A stretch of 16,132 bases of DNA from Ferrimicrobium sp. (GTDB lineage: Bacteria; Actinomycetota; Acidimicrobiia; Acidimicrobiales; Acidimicrobiaceae): NCBI GenBank assembly GCA_027365375.1, contig DAHXNM010000303.1, forward strand, positions 1-16,132, given 5' to 3'. This document shows positions 4,580 to 12,451 of this stretch, piece by piece. The position numbers were made by a program, and so were the translations under genes. The notes under the pieces are model-generated. The model had not been told where the DNA came from, searched no databases, and saw nothing but the letters and a program-made list of their open reading frames with translations. Numbering within the stretch: the first letter of the stretch is position 1; every line of letters begins with the position of its first letter.

Positions 4580-6511
4580 ATGTTCAGACACGGCCTTAAA
4601 ACTAGCCTACGCTCGTTGGCCATCAGCCTCATACTCGTTCTCGCCGCTATCGCGGTCCCGGCGCAGGGGAAGGTGACTAGCACGTCGCTACCACCATCGC
4701 ACCTCACGAGTACGACAGCTGCAAACGCAGGTTATCTGCTTGCAGGTGCCGACGGCTCGGTCTATGGTTTTGGCACACAGACCTACGGCTCCACCTACTC
4801 AGACGGCATCACCGGTCTGTCTGGAGCACATCCGCTCAGCGCTCCGATCGTCGGGATGGCCGCTACCTCCAACGGGGGAGGTTACTGGATGGTCGGTAAA
4901 GATGGAGGGGTCTTCAACTTCGGCAACGCTAACAACTATGGTTCCACCTACAGCTACGGGATCACTGGCCTGTCTGGGTCCCATCCGCTCAACGCTCCAA
5001 TCGTCGGCATGGCCGCCACCCCGGATGGTAAGGGCTACTGGCTCGTGGCTGCTGACGGTGGGGTCTTCAACTTCGGAGACGCTGCCAACTATGGTTCCAC
5101 CTACACCTACGGTATCACTGGCCTGTCCGGGTCTCGTCCGCTCAACGCTCCAATCGTGGGCATCGTACCGACGGCCAACGGGAAGGGTTACTGGTTGATC
5201 GCTGCTGACGGTGGGGTCTTCGACTTTGGGAACGCCGGATTCTACGGATCGACCTACAGTTACGGGATCACCGGCCTGTCCGGGTCCCATCCGCTCAACG
5301 CTCGGATCGTCGGGATGGCCGCTACCCCTGATGGTAAAGGCTACTGGATGGTCGGTGCTGACGGCGGGCTCTTCGACTTTGGGAACGCCGGATTCTACGG
5401 ATCGACCTACTCTGACGGACTGACCGGCTTGAGTGGATCCCACCCCTTGAATAAACCAGTCGTGGGCATGACGGTCGCCCCTGGGGGTCAAGGTTACTGG
5501 ATGGTCGCCGCTGACGGTGGAGTCTTCAACTTTGGCTCTGCTCCATTCCTAAATTCACTGGGAAGCCAGAAGATACCGGCCCCGATTGTGGCGATGGTGA
5601 TGGTACCCCAAGTTCATGGGTATGACGTCTCTAACTGGAACTGCCAAGATCTTCCTAATTCGCCTCAGGGACTCATGTTCGTACAGACCAACGGCTACCC
5701 GTTCAGCTTCGACTACGCACCCCCGAACAGCCCTTCATGCGGGGTACCCTCTGGCGGTATCTCTCAGGGTCTGATGGCCGCTCTCCGGATCGCAGGGAAC
5801 GCCACCCAGCCCTACCTGTTCCTCGGTGACAACCCGAGCCCCTACAATGCAAACCCTGCCGTAACCGACTTCGTTCCGAGTGGATGTGCAAACAACAGTA
5901 CCGACGTGGGTCTCGCAGCAGTGGGCACCTCGTTGCCCGGTTGGAACTCAACTACTTGCCAGTACGACGAACCTACAGCCACCGGTACCTTCGCCAATAC
6001 CCCGGTGACCACCCAAGGCTGCCAACTCTACGTAGATGCAGGACACTCGTGCACGACTCCAGGTGCGAACTTCAATTTTGGCTGGCAACAGGCGATCTTT
6101 GGCTACGACACCGCTACGCTCAACGCCAACGCAGCCAACCTGCCCTCCATCGTCCACAATACCTGGTGGCTCGATGTTGAGACCGGGGGGAGCTGGACCG
6201 GCAACGGCGCTCACAACTACGACGCCATCCTCGGTTCGATAGCCGCGCTAGAGTCGCTCGGGGTCGCTAACGTCGGCTTCTACTCGACGAACTACCAGTG
6301 GTCACAGCTTACCGCTGGTGCGCCCAACGGAGCAGCACTGCCCTCCGGCTCCTCGCTGTGGGTGCCCGATCCAGGAGCCAGTCCAGCATCCGTTTGCGCT
6401 GGAACTGCGGGCTATAGCTATGCACCCTTCGGCGGGGGTACTATCCGCTACGTCCAGTACGGTAGCACAACCCAGTTTGGTGGAGCGGTCGATGAGGACG
6501 CTAGCTGCTAG
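4580..6511 (+). CDS. Secreted protein: GYW/ADGG repeats plus GH25-lysozyme-like domain
   Basis: A 643-residue exported protein. Residues 1 to about 30 form a Sec signal peptide: basic start MFRHGLKTSLR, hydrophobic LAISLILVLAAIAV, then PAQG. Six units follow, each beginning GYW-x-V-x-x-DGGVFxFG and containing YGSTYSYGITGLSGSHPL and APIVGMAATPDGK. Starts are at 4730, 4880, 5033, 5186, 5339 and 5492, so the period is 51 residues (50 in the first). Such repeats are frequent in Acidimicrobiia surface proteins and may fold like propeller blades. From residue 347 the rest resembles GH25/DUF1906-type glycosidases: GYDVSNW at the first strand, WWLDVE (D532, E534) as the likely acidic pair, and GVANVGFYST after a helix. 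All eight cysteines are in this domain, consistent with disulfides outside the cell. ATG 4580 is preferred to TTG 4565, as it follows GGGGG (4571-4575). A cell-wall-acting or surface-binding role is inferred. Confidence 0.88.
   Translation: MFRHGLKTSLRSLAISLILVLAAIAVPAQGKVTSTSLPPSHLTSTTAANAGYLLAGADGSVYGFGTQTYGSTYSDGITGLSGAHPLSAPIVGMAATSNGGGYWMVGKDGGVFNFGNANNYGSTYSYGITGLSGSHPLNAPIVGMAATPDGKGYWLVAADGGVFNFGDAANYGSTYTYGITGLSGSRPLNAPIVGIVPTANGKGYWLIAADGGVFDFGNAGFYGSTYSYGITGLSGSHPLNARIVGMAATPDGKGYWMVGADGGLFDFGNAGFYGSTYSDGLTGLSGSHPLNKPVVGMTVAPGGQGYWMVAADGGVFNFGSAPFLNSLGSQKIPAPIVAMVMVPQVHGYDVSNWNCQDLPNSPQGLMFVQTNGYPFSFDYAPPNSPSCGVPSGGISQGLMAALRIAGNATQPYLFLGDNPSPYNANPAVTDFVPSGCANNSTDVGLAAVGTSLPGWNSTTCQYDEPTATGTFANTPVTTQGCQLYVDAGHSCTTPGANFNFGWQQAIFGYDTATLNANAANLPSIVHNTWWLDVETGGSWTGNGAHNYDAILGSIAALESLGVANVGFYSTNYQWSQLTAGAPNGAALPSGSSLWVPDPGASPASVCAGTAGYSYAPFGGGTIRYVQYGSTTQFGGAVDEDASC
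4730..5540 (+). repeat. 153-bp tandem coding repeat (six units)
   Basis: The DNA under the GYW repeats is itself highly repetitive. Units 2 to 6 start exactly 153 bp apart (4880, 5033, 5186, 5339, 5492), and the first is 150 bp. Stretches such as the 40 nt at the GNAGFYGSTY segment of units 4 and 5 are identical at nucleotide level, including synonymous positions. This points to recent tandem duplication or gene conversion, and to easy copy-number change. Confidence 0.9.
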
Positions 6512-7845
6512 AGGACCTGTTCGACGAAGTGCTCTAATTGGCGCAGAGTGCGACACTCGACCACCGCGCTACACCAGGGGGAGTAATGGAGGAGCGCTGA
6601 ATCTCCGGTATTCCAGTACCCCTTTGGCTCCGGATTCAGCCAGTAGGTCGCCTTCGCCCGTTCGGCGAAGGCTCGAAAGTGATCCGCCTCAGGGTCATGA
6701 TAGTTTGAGCGTGCGTCACCACAGATGACCACGGTGGTCGACGGAGAAATAGCTGAACCGTAGCGCTCATCGAAATGGCGAAAGGTCGCTCCATAATCTG
6801 AGTGTCCCACTAAACCGACCACCTTGGCGGACTGCGCTACACTGCGCAGCGCCGCCTCGATATCCTGATCTCCAGCGAGAAGCTCGGTAACCTCATCGAC
6901 TTCGTCTATGAATGCAAAACTCCTGAGCCGCCGCAACTCACGCGAGAGCGCAAACAACAGCTGCATGGTAAAGCGTGCGAATGATGCCACCGAACCGGAG
7001 ACATCGGCCAACAGTACCACCTCCGGGCGCATCGGTCGATCATCGCGAGTGATCGGATCAAGCGGAATGCCCCCAGTAGATAACGACCGCCGAATAGTCG
7101 CCCTAAAGTCGAGTCTGCCGACGTTACGAGCTCGGTGGTGGCGCTCAAGCTTTGCCGTGAGCTTGACCGCCAATGGCGTGACGATACGCCGCAACTCCCG
7201 GAGCTCCTCACGTGAAGCATGCATTATCTCCACATCCTCGGGCAGGTGGAGGCCAAGCGTGCGTGCCACCTCTGCAGCTCCTCTGGCCTCGACAATACGT
7301 GACAGCACCTCCCGATCTATCGTCTGACTAAGCTCCTTGAGTCGCTGGGAGGCTTGAAAGTCGGGGTCATCAAAGACGGAGGCTGCCTCCCCCTCTTGAC
7401 GAGTCGCCAGACCAGCCAGAAGCTCAAAGCGCAGACGATCGAGGTCGAGAGCTCTCGAGGTCCGATACGCATAGTAGACGCCCGATACTGGTCGCTCTGG
7501 AGATACACCAGCGAAGCGTTCGACAGCCTGACCTACGAGCTCGCTGAGCCGCTGATAGTCCTCGGACAACAATGCATCCCGAATCGCAGCTGCTAGATCC
7601 TCGTCCTCCACCGATGGGTCCAGATGCGACCCATCGGCGAAAAATACATCGAAGAGCCGATGAAAGATGGTCAGCGACGATTGCTCCTTAATCAAGGTGA
7701 CCGCCAATGCTGCTCGCACCACATCTCTATCTAGAAGATCTATAGCCATCAACGCTGAAGCGGCATCGATGACCGAAGACGGACCAAGAGAGACCCCCGC
7801 AGACCGTAAGGCGTAGACAAAGGCAAGCAGAGTTGTCAGCAGCAC
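6508..7845 (-). CDS. CoxE-like VWA-domain protein
   Basis: A 445-residue cytoplasmic protein of the CoxE/VWA family that works with MoxR-type AAA+ ATPases to insert or remodel metal centres or complexes. The N-terminal half is helical (FVYALRSAGVSLGPSS, DLLDRDVVRAALAVTLI). The VWA domain follows: MIDAS motif DVSGS at about residues 281-285, a Thr in SDYGATF near 354, and an Asp in VICGDARSNYHDP near 377, all three metal-coordinating positions being intact. The C-terminal YWLNPEPKGYWNTGDS and EHFVEQVL are typical of CoxE. The frame is open to ATG 7893, but that start would overlap moxR. GTG 7845 follows GGAG, gives the family's usual beginning, and lies 1 nt after the moxR stop, so coupling is likely. 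The 3' end meets the secreted repeat protein gene. CO dehydrogenase genes are absent here, so the client is unknown. Confidence 0.92.
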   Translation of the reverse strand: MLLTTLLAFVYALRSAGVSLGPSSVIDAASALMAIDLLDRDVVRAALAVTLIKEQSSLTIFHRLFDVFFADGSHLDPSVEDEDLAAAIRDALLSEDYQRLSELVGQAVERFAGVSPERPVSGVYYAYRTSRALDLDRLRFELLAGLATRQEGEAASVFDDPDFQASQRLKELSQTIDREVLSRIVEARGAAEVARTLGLHLPEDVEIMHASREELRELRRIVTPLAVKLTAKLERHHRARNVGRLDFRATIRRSLSTGGIPLDPITRDDRPMRPEVVLLADVSGSVASFARFTMQLLFALSRELRRLRSFAFIDEVDEVTELLAGDQDIEAALRSVAQSAKVVGLVGHSDYGATFRHFDERYGSAISPSTTVVICGDARSNYHDPEADHFRAFAERAKATYWLNPEPKGYWNTGDSALLHYSPWCSAVVECRTLRQLEHFVEQVL

Positions 7846-7846
7846 A

Positions 7847-8698
7847 TTAGCTCCGCGGCAAGAGTTCTTTAGCGGCTCTCTCGATGTCGGCACGATTTTT
7901 GAGCAGAATAGGCAACGTCGACGCCATCACCTCATCATCTAGAGCCTGAACCGACAGAGCCAAAAGCGACCGCGCCCAATCTAGCGTCTCTGAGATAGAT
8001 GGGCTCTTCTTGAGATCCAATGAGCGCAGCCGTGCAACGATCGCGACGAGACGTTCCGCAAGCTCCTCCTCGATCTCCGGAATAACAGCACAGACTATAT
8101 CTCGCTCTCGAGCTTGGCTAGGGTAGTCTAGGTATAGGTAGAGCGCTCTACGCTTAAGCGCCTCCGAGAGCTCACGCATACCGTTGGAGGTCAAAATCAC
8201 AAGCGGCTTCGAGGTCGCTGTCACCGTCCCCAACTCAGGAACTGTTACCTGAAACTCCGCCAACACCTCGAGAAGCAGCGCCTCGGTCTCGATCTCGAGC
8301 CTGTCCACCTCGTCTATCAACAGAAGCTTCTCGGTCGTGCCACGTAGAGCTGCCAACAACGGTCGCTCCAGGAGGAACTCCGATGAGAAAATAGACTGCA
8401 CCTCCTCTTCAGCATGTGATTGGAGTGCTAGCAGCTGCTTGCGGTAATCCCACTCGTACAAAGCGCGCGACTCATCCAGACCCTCATAGCACTGAAGTCG
8501 AATCAACTCTAACGAAAACGCTCGTGCCAAAGCCTTGGCGAGTTCGGTTTTACCGGTTCCTGCAGGCCCTTCAACCAGGATGGGTTTCGAGAGCTTGGTA
8601 GCGAGGAAGACGGTCGTGGCGATCTCGGTACTCGGCAGGTAGCCAACCTGCGAGAGTGCCTCAGAGACCTCCTCTTGACTTTGAAGGTAGAACACCAC
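7847..8698 (-). CDS. MoxR-type AAA+ ATPase (CoxD-like)
   Basis: An ATP-driven chaperone of the MoxR class that acts with the VWA protein encoded just downstream. The 283-residue protein shows Walker A GPAGTGKT (44-51), Walker B LLLIDEVD (125-132), sensor 1 asparagine in LTSNG (about 172), arginine-finger candidates in LKRRALY (183-184), and a helical sensor 2 region after SISETLDWARSL. The LQCYEGLDESRALYEWDYRKQLL segment is characteristic of CoxD-like members. The start is GTG 8698 (or the next codon, also GTG), 6 nt after the proA stop and preceded by TGGA, so it belongs to the obgE-proB-proA transcript. Nothing indicates which complex it remodels; assigning it to CO dehydrogenase maturation would be unsafe because no coxMSL genes are seen. 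Confidence 0.93.
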   Translation of the reverse strand: MVFYLQSQEEVSEALSQVGYLPSTEIATTVFLATKLSKPILVEGPAGTGKTELAKALARAFSLELIRLQCYEGLDESRALYEWDYRKQLLALQSHAEEEVQSIFSSEFLLERPLLAALRGTTEKLLLIDEVDRLEIETEALLLEVLAEFQVTVPELGTVTATSKPLVILTSNGMRELSEALKRRALYLYLDYPSQARERDIVCAVIPEIEEELAERLVAIVARLRSLDLKKSPSISETLDWARSLLALSVQALDDEVMASTLPILLKNRADIERAAKELLPRS

Positions 8699-8704
8699 TC
8701 CAGG

Positions 8705-10015
8705 CTAGTGACGAACCTGTCCCTCCCCTTCGATCACTATCTTTGTGGTGGTGAGCTGCTCAATACCCATCGGACCTCGCGCGTGCAGCTTCTGAGTACT
8801 GATCCCGATCTCAGCGCCCATTCCAAGCTGGCCACCATCGACGAAGCGAGTTGAAGCGTTGACCAAGACGCAGGCGGCATCGACCTCACGCTCAAAGATC
8901 TGTGCATTAGCGAAGCTCTCAGTGATGATCGCCTCCGAATGGCCAGAGCTAAACCGCCGAATATGATCTATCGCCTCAGCCAGGCTGTCGACGACCCGCA
9001 CCGCGAGAATCAGGTCCAAAAATTCACGGGCGTAGTCATCCTCGGTCGCCACCAGCGCACGTTCACAGAGTTGCCTTGTACGCTCATCGCCACGAAGCTC
9101 GACGGCCGTCAACTCCCGATCGAGAAGGCACAACAACGGCTCCGCTACGTCGGCGTGGATCAACAGCGTCTCCATTGCATTACATACTCCGGGCCGTTGC
9201 GTTTTAGCATTTTTGATGATATCTACCGCCATCTCGAGATCAGCACTTTCATCGACATAGACATGGCAGTTGCCATCTCCGTCGATGATCGTAGGAACAC
9301 TAGCGTGTGACCTAACCGCGGCAATCAGCTCTGGCCCACCTCGCGGTATCAGCACGTCCATGGCGGCATTAAGTTGCATAAAAGCGAGCGCACCTTCGCG
9401 ACTCGTCTCGGTCGCCAGACCAACAAGTCCATCCGGGAGGCCAACCTCTGAAATAGCACTCCTGAGCGACTCTACTATGGCTTTGTTTGAGTGGAACGCC
9501 TGCGACGATCCGCGCAGCAAGATAGCATTACCCGAGTACAGCGCCAGTGCGCTTGCATCTGAGGTAACGTTCGGGCGGTTCTCGTAGATTACCCCAACTA
9601 CGCCAAGTGGAACTCGAACTCTTCGTACTCGGAGGCCATTAGCCAGCACCCAGCCATCGACGACCTCGCCCACCACGTCACGCTGGCGCCCCACCTCTCT
9701 AACCGAGGCAGCCATCGCCTCTACGCGTGCTGCATCCAAAGTCAGCCGGTCTCGCTGTGCGACTGTCAATGCCTCTGAACCATCAAGATCCCTGCGATTG
9801 GAAAGTAGGATTTTCTCGCTATCGTTCTCGAGCGCCGTCGCCATTGCTTCGAGAAGTCGACTGCGGAGTGCTCCAGAGCTAGCCGCCAGCTCGCGCTGTG
9901 CCACCCTCGCCTCCTCGGCCATGGCCGCGAGACCAACCTCATCTGCAGGCGGCTCGGCGGTGTCAGCACTCGTAGATCTCCCCGGTGCCGGCGTATCAGG
10001 AGTCGATCTCTTCAT
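8705..10015 (-). CDS. proA: Gamma-glutamyl phosphate reductase (ProA)
   Basis: Second step of proline synthesis: NADPH-dependent reduction of gamma-glutamyl phosphate to glutamate semialdehyde. The aldehyde-dehydrogenase-type fold is complete: VPLGVVGVIYENRPNVT, LRGSSQAFHSNKAI, PRGGPELIAAV, GNCHVYVD, and the catalytic cysteine in RPGVCNAMETLL (Cys278 from this start). The C-terminal STRFVDGGQLGMGAEIGIST is also diagnostic. The frame is open to 10123, inside proB. ATG 10015, 4 nt after the proB stop, gives 436 residues with a Pro/Ser/Thr-rich N-terminal extension of about 30. Its Shine-Dalgarno (AGGGGA) is too close to be ideal. ATG 10042 (overlapping proB by 23 nt) and an internal Met giving the canonical MAEEARVAQREL start are alternatives. 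Coupling to proB is expected. Confidence 0.96.
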   Translation of the reverse strand: MKRSTPDTPAPGRSTSADTAEPPADEVGLAAMAEEARVAQRELAASSGALRSRLLEAMATALENDSEKILLSNRRDLDGSEALTVAQRDRLTLDAARVEAMAASVREVGRQRDVVGEVVDGWVLANGLRVRRVRVPLGVVGVIYENRPNVTSDASALALYSGNAILLRGSSQAFHSNKAIVESLRSAISEVGLPDGLVGLATETSREGALAFMQLNAAMDVLIPRGGPELIAAVRSHASVPTIIDGDGNCHVYVDESADLEMAVDIIKNAKTQRPGVCNAMETLLIHADVAEPLLCLLDRELTAVELRGDERTRQLCERALVATEDDYAREFLDLILAVRVVDSLAEAIDHIRRFSSGHSEAIITESFANAQIFEREVDAACVLVNASTRFVDGGQLGMGAEIGISTQKLHARGPMGIEQLTTTKIVIEGEGQVRH

Positions 10016-10019
10016 TCCC

Positions 10020-11111
10020 CTAGCGTAACGGTTGAGCACCATGACTGGTGACGCCTGCTTCAAGAAGAGCAAGATCGTCTCGATGGACGATGACTCCTCG
10101 GGTTCCGAGGATAGCTGATGCATCCACTCGAGCTATGCCGCGAGCGAACACCTTACTCTCGGCGGTAGCAATCTCAACTACGTTCCCTGCTACGAACCGA
10201 CCTCGCACCTCACTAACGCCAACCGCCAACAAGGAGGCAGAGCCGGTCCGCAAGGCAGCCTGAGCCCCTTCATCAACGACGAGTAGACCTTCTGGATCGG
10301 TGGCGTATGCTATCCAGAGACGGCGAGCGGGTTCGCGCACCCCCAAGGAAGGAATGAGAGTCGACGGGTACGGACGTGACCGCACTGCAGCCAGTACCAC
10401 CGACTCGGTCTGTGCAGACGCGATCAGACAGTCCACCCCCGAACGAGCGGCGATGCTGGCCGCCGCCAGCTTCGAGGACATGCCACCACTTCCCCTGCCG
10501 GACACCGATCCACGTGCCTGAACTGAGTCGAACGCATCCACCTCCAGCCGCTCGATCAGTCGAGCACCGCTGACCAGGTTCGGGTCAGCATCGTAGACAC
10601 CTGGCAGGTCGGTGAGCAAGAGCAAAAGGTCAGCGTGGACAAGATGAGACACAAGAGCGGCGAGGCGATCGTTGTCTCCAAAGCGTATCTCCTCATTGGC
10701 TACCGCATCGTTCTCGTTGATCACCGGGACGACATTCATGCGTAGAAGCCCTTCGAGCGTCGATCGCGCATGTAGGTACTGGCGACGGTCACCAAAATCC
10801 TGTGGAGCCAGAAGTATCTGCCCGATCTCTACCCCTCGACCGCGAAAGAGTTGCGCGAGTTGTGCAAGCAGCTCAACCTGCCCAACCGCACTAATAGCCT
10901 GCAGCACTGCAGCTTCGGTCGGTCGCTCAATCCCTAATCTACGAACACCAAGGGCTATCGCTCCCGAGACGACGAGAACGACCTCGACCCCAATCCTTCG
11001 CACTGCATCAATCCCCTCGACCAAAGCCAATGCTACGTCATCGCGAAACTCACCGGCCTCGGTGGTCAAAGATGTCGTCCCGACCTTCACCACTAGCCGA
11101 GATACGGACAT
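10020..11111 (-). CDS. proB: Glutamate 5-kinase with C-terminal PUA domain (ProB)
   Basis: First enzyme of proline synthesis, phosphorylating glutamate; usually feedback-inhibited by proline. The amino acid kinase domain covers residues 1 to about 255: VVKVGTTSL (7-15), VVSGAIALG (47-55), VINENDAVANEEI with the glutamate-binding NEND (132-135), FGDNDRLAALVS, and GRGSGGMSSKL (205-215). A PUA domain follows from about 275 (PEGLLVVDEGAQAAL to VIVHRDDLALL). The total of 363 residues is typical. The ATG overlaps the obgE stop in TGATG, a 1-nt overlap that implies translational coupling. Its product is unstable and is passed to ProA, encoded next, as in most bacteria. Confidence 0.97.
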   Translation of the reverse strand: MSVSRLVVKVGTTSLTTEAGEFRDDVALALVEGIDAVRRIGVEVVLVVSGAIALGVRRLGIERPTEAAVLQAISAVGQVELLAQLAQLFRGRGVEIGQILLAPQDFGDRRQYLHARSTLEGLLRMNVVPVINENDAVANEEIRFGDNDRLAALVSHLVHADLLLLLTDLPGVYDADPNLVSGARLIERLEVDAFDSVQARGSVSGRGSGGMSSKLAAASIAARSGVDCLIASAQTESVVLAAVRSRPYPSTLIPSLGVREPARRLWIAYATDPEGLLVVDEGAQAALRTGSASLLAVGVSEVRGRFVAGNVVEIATAESKVFARGIARVDASAILGTRGVIVHRDDLALLEAGVTSHGAQPLR

Positions 11112-12391
11112 CAGTCCTCCTCGAAGGTGAACTCAAAGCTTCCTATCCTCACGGCATCACCCTCTCGGCAGCCCAGGCGTCGCAACATTCGAAAGACACC
11201 CATGCGCTCCAACCGCGTATGCACAATAGCGAGTGCATCAGCCTGGCCAAGATCACTCAACCCCACAGCGTGTAAGGCATCTCGGCCTTCGACGACAAAA
11301 CTGGCGTCACCAGTACGAGTCACGTTGACCTCAAAGTTAGGGCGAGGTCGATAGATCATCCTCTCAACAGTCGCCGGCGAAGATGCCCTAGCCGACTCCA
11401 CAATTTTGGCGAATCCATAGATCACACTCGACATCCCATGGCGATCCAGATTCGAGACCACCGCCACCAACGGCATCGAGAAATCGTCAGCCACTCGAGA
11501 CATGCGTGCTCTCGCCTCCTCCTCGTCGTCGACTAGATCAAGACGAGTACCCACGAGCACCCGCGGGCGATGACCAAGTGACTCTTGATAGTTGGTAAGT
11601 TCGTGGAGCAGCTGGTCGACACGCTCATGCATGACCACCTCCTCCAGATCCGCCGGCACCACCAACGCCAACGCCACTGCTCGCTCCACGTGACGCAAAA
11701 AAGCATGCCCCAAACCACGGCCCTCGCTTGCTCCCTCTATCAAGCCCGGGATATCGGCCACTATGTACTCGGTTGCGTCTGAAGGGCGCACTACACCTAG
11801 GTTTGGGACCAAGGTCGTGAAAGCATAATCCGCAATCTTGGGGCGAGCCCTGGATATATTGGCGATAAGTGAGGACTTACCAACATTCGGCTCCCCTATC
11901 AAACAGACATCAGCCTTGAGCTTGAGCTCTAAGTTGAACCAGAACTCCTCTCCGACCTCTCCCTGCTCTCCAAAACCTGGGGCACGGCGACGGTTCGAAA
12001 GGAATCGAGCATTACCAGCACCACCTCGGCCGCCACGAGCCATCACGATCTTCGAGCCTGGCTCAGCAAGATCAGCAATCAGAGTTCCATCGAAGTCACG
12101 CACTACCGTTCCTAGAGGCACACCTACAACTTGGTCGCGTCCCCCTGCCCCGTGCATCTTCTTCCCTTGTCCGTGTGCGCCATCGCCCGCACGACGAAAC
12201 GGTTGGTCACGAAAAACAATTAACGACGCTAGCTGCGGATCGACCACGAGGACTACATCGCCACCCTTGCCGCCATCTCCACCATCTGGACCACCACGAT
12301 CCACATGGGCCTCTCGTCGAAATGAGACGGCTCCAGCCCCTCCGTTACCTGCCTTCACATGGATCTGCGCAGCATCTACGAACTCCGCCAT
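11111..12391 (-). CDS. obgE: GTPase Obg (CgtA), with non-canonical G4 motif
   Basis: Essential GTPase for 50S assembly and the stringent response. The 426-residue protein has the glycine-rich Obg fold (residues 1 to about 160, with GGDGGKGGDV and GGRGGAGN), a G domain, and an Obg C-terminal (OCT) domain from about 345 (IYRPRP to RIGSFEFTFEED). G1 is GEPNVGKSS (166-174), the G2 region is FTTLVPNLG, and G3 is DIPGLIEGA (213-221). The G4 position reads GTRLD (281-285) where most Obg proteins have NKxD; only the final Asp is kept. The expected SA-type G5 reads SNLDRHG. ATG 12391 is used, not TTG 12406: homologues begin near MAEFVD and GAGG lies 5 nt upstream. A strong leader hairpin precedes the gene, which overlaps proB by one nucleotide. 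Confidence 0.96.
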   Translation of the reverse strand: MAEFVDAAQIHVKAGNGGAGAVSFRREAHVDRGGPDGGDGGKGGDVVLVVDPQLASLIVFRDQPFRRAGDGAHGQGKKMHGAGGRDQVVGVPLGTVVRDFDGTLIADLAEPGSKIVMARGGRGGAGNARFLSNRRRAPGFGEQGEVGEEFWFNLELKLKADVCLIGEPNVGKSSLIANISRARPKIADYAFTTLVPNLGVVRPSDATEYIVADIPGLIEGASEGRGLGHAFLRHVERAVALALVVPADLEEVVMHERVDQLLHELTNYQESLGHRPRVLVGTRLDLVDDEEEARARMSRVADDFSMPLVAVVSNLDRHGMSSVIYGFAKIVESARASSPATVERMIYRPRPNFEVNVTRTGDASFVVEGRDALHAVGLSDLGQADALAIVHTRLERMGVFRMLRRLGCREGDAVRIGSFEFTFEED

Positions 12392-12412
12392 CCTCACCTC
12401 GCTCAAACCAAC

Positions 12413-12440
12413 GAAGGCGGAGTCTCTAGACCCCGCCTTC
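12413..12440 (-). promoter_or_regulatory. obgE leader hairpin (attenuator or terminator-like)
   Basis: A 12-bp stem closes a 4-nt loop: GAAGGCGGGGTC, UAGA, GACUCCGCCUUC as read on the minus strand. On this strand every position pairs, including one G-U; on the plus strand the same position is an A-C mismatch, so the structure favours minus-strand RNA. It ends 21 nt before the obgE ATG and is followed by GTTGGTTTG, only partly U-rich. It may terminate or attenuate rplU-rpmA read-through, or shape the obgE 5' end. Confidence 0.6.
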
Positions 12441-12451
12441 TATATCTATTT

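Noticed and set aside
4799..5491. 230-codon open frame on the minus strand opposite the repeat array
   Set aside because: It is antisense to the tandem repeats. An open antisense frame is expected when a 153-bp unit (a multiple of three) is copied, and it has no ribosome binding site or sensible composition.
4730..5540. Regular repeats suggestive of a CRISPR array
   Set aside because: The 153-bp period, absence of unique spacers and a continuous reading frame show protein repeats.
7846..7893. ATG 7893 as the start of the CoxE-like protein
   Set aside because: It would add 16 residues encoded within moxR; GTG 7845 has a GGAG upstream and fits the family's usual N-terminus.
6508..8698. CO dehydrogenase maturation operon
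   Set aside because: CoxD- and CoxE-like genes are present, but no coxM, coxS, coxL or other accessory gene lies nearby; the partners belong to proline and ribosome functions.
10016..10123. Upstream start of proA at 10123 inside proB
   Set aside because: The extra 36 residues are antisense-free but out of frame with proB's conserved PUA end, and no ProA homologue pattern extends that far.
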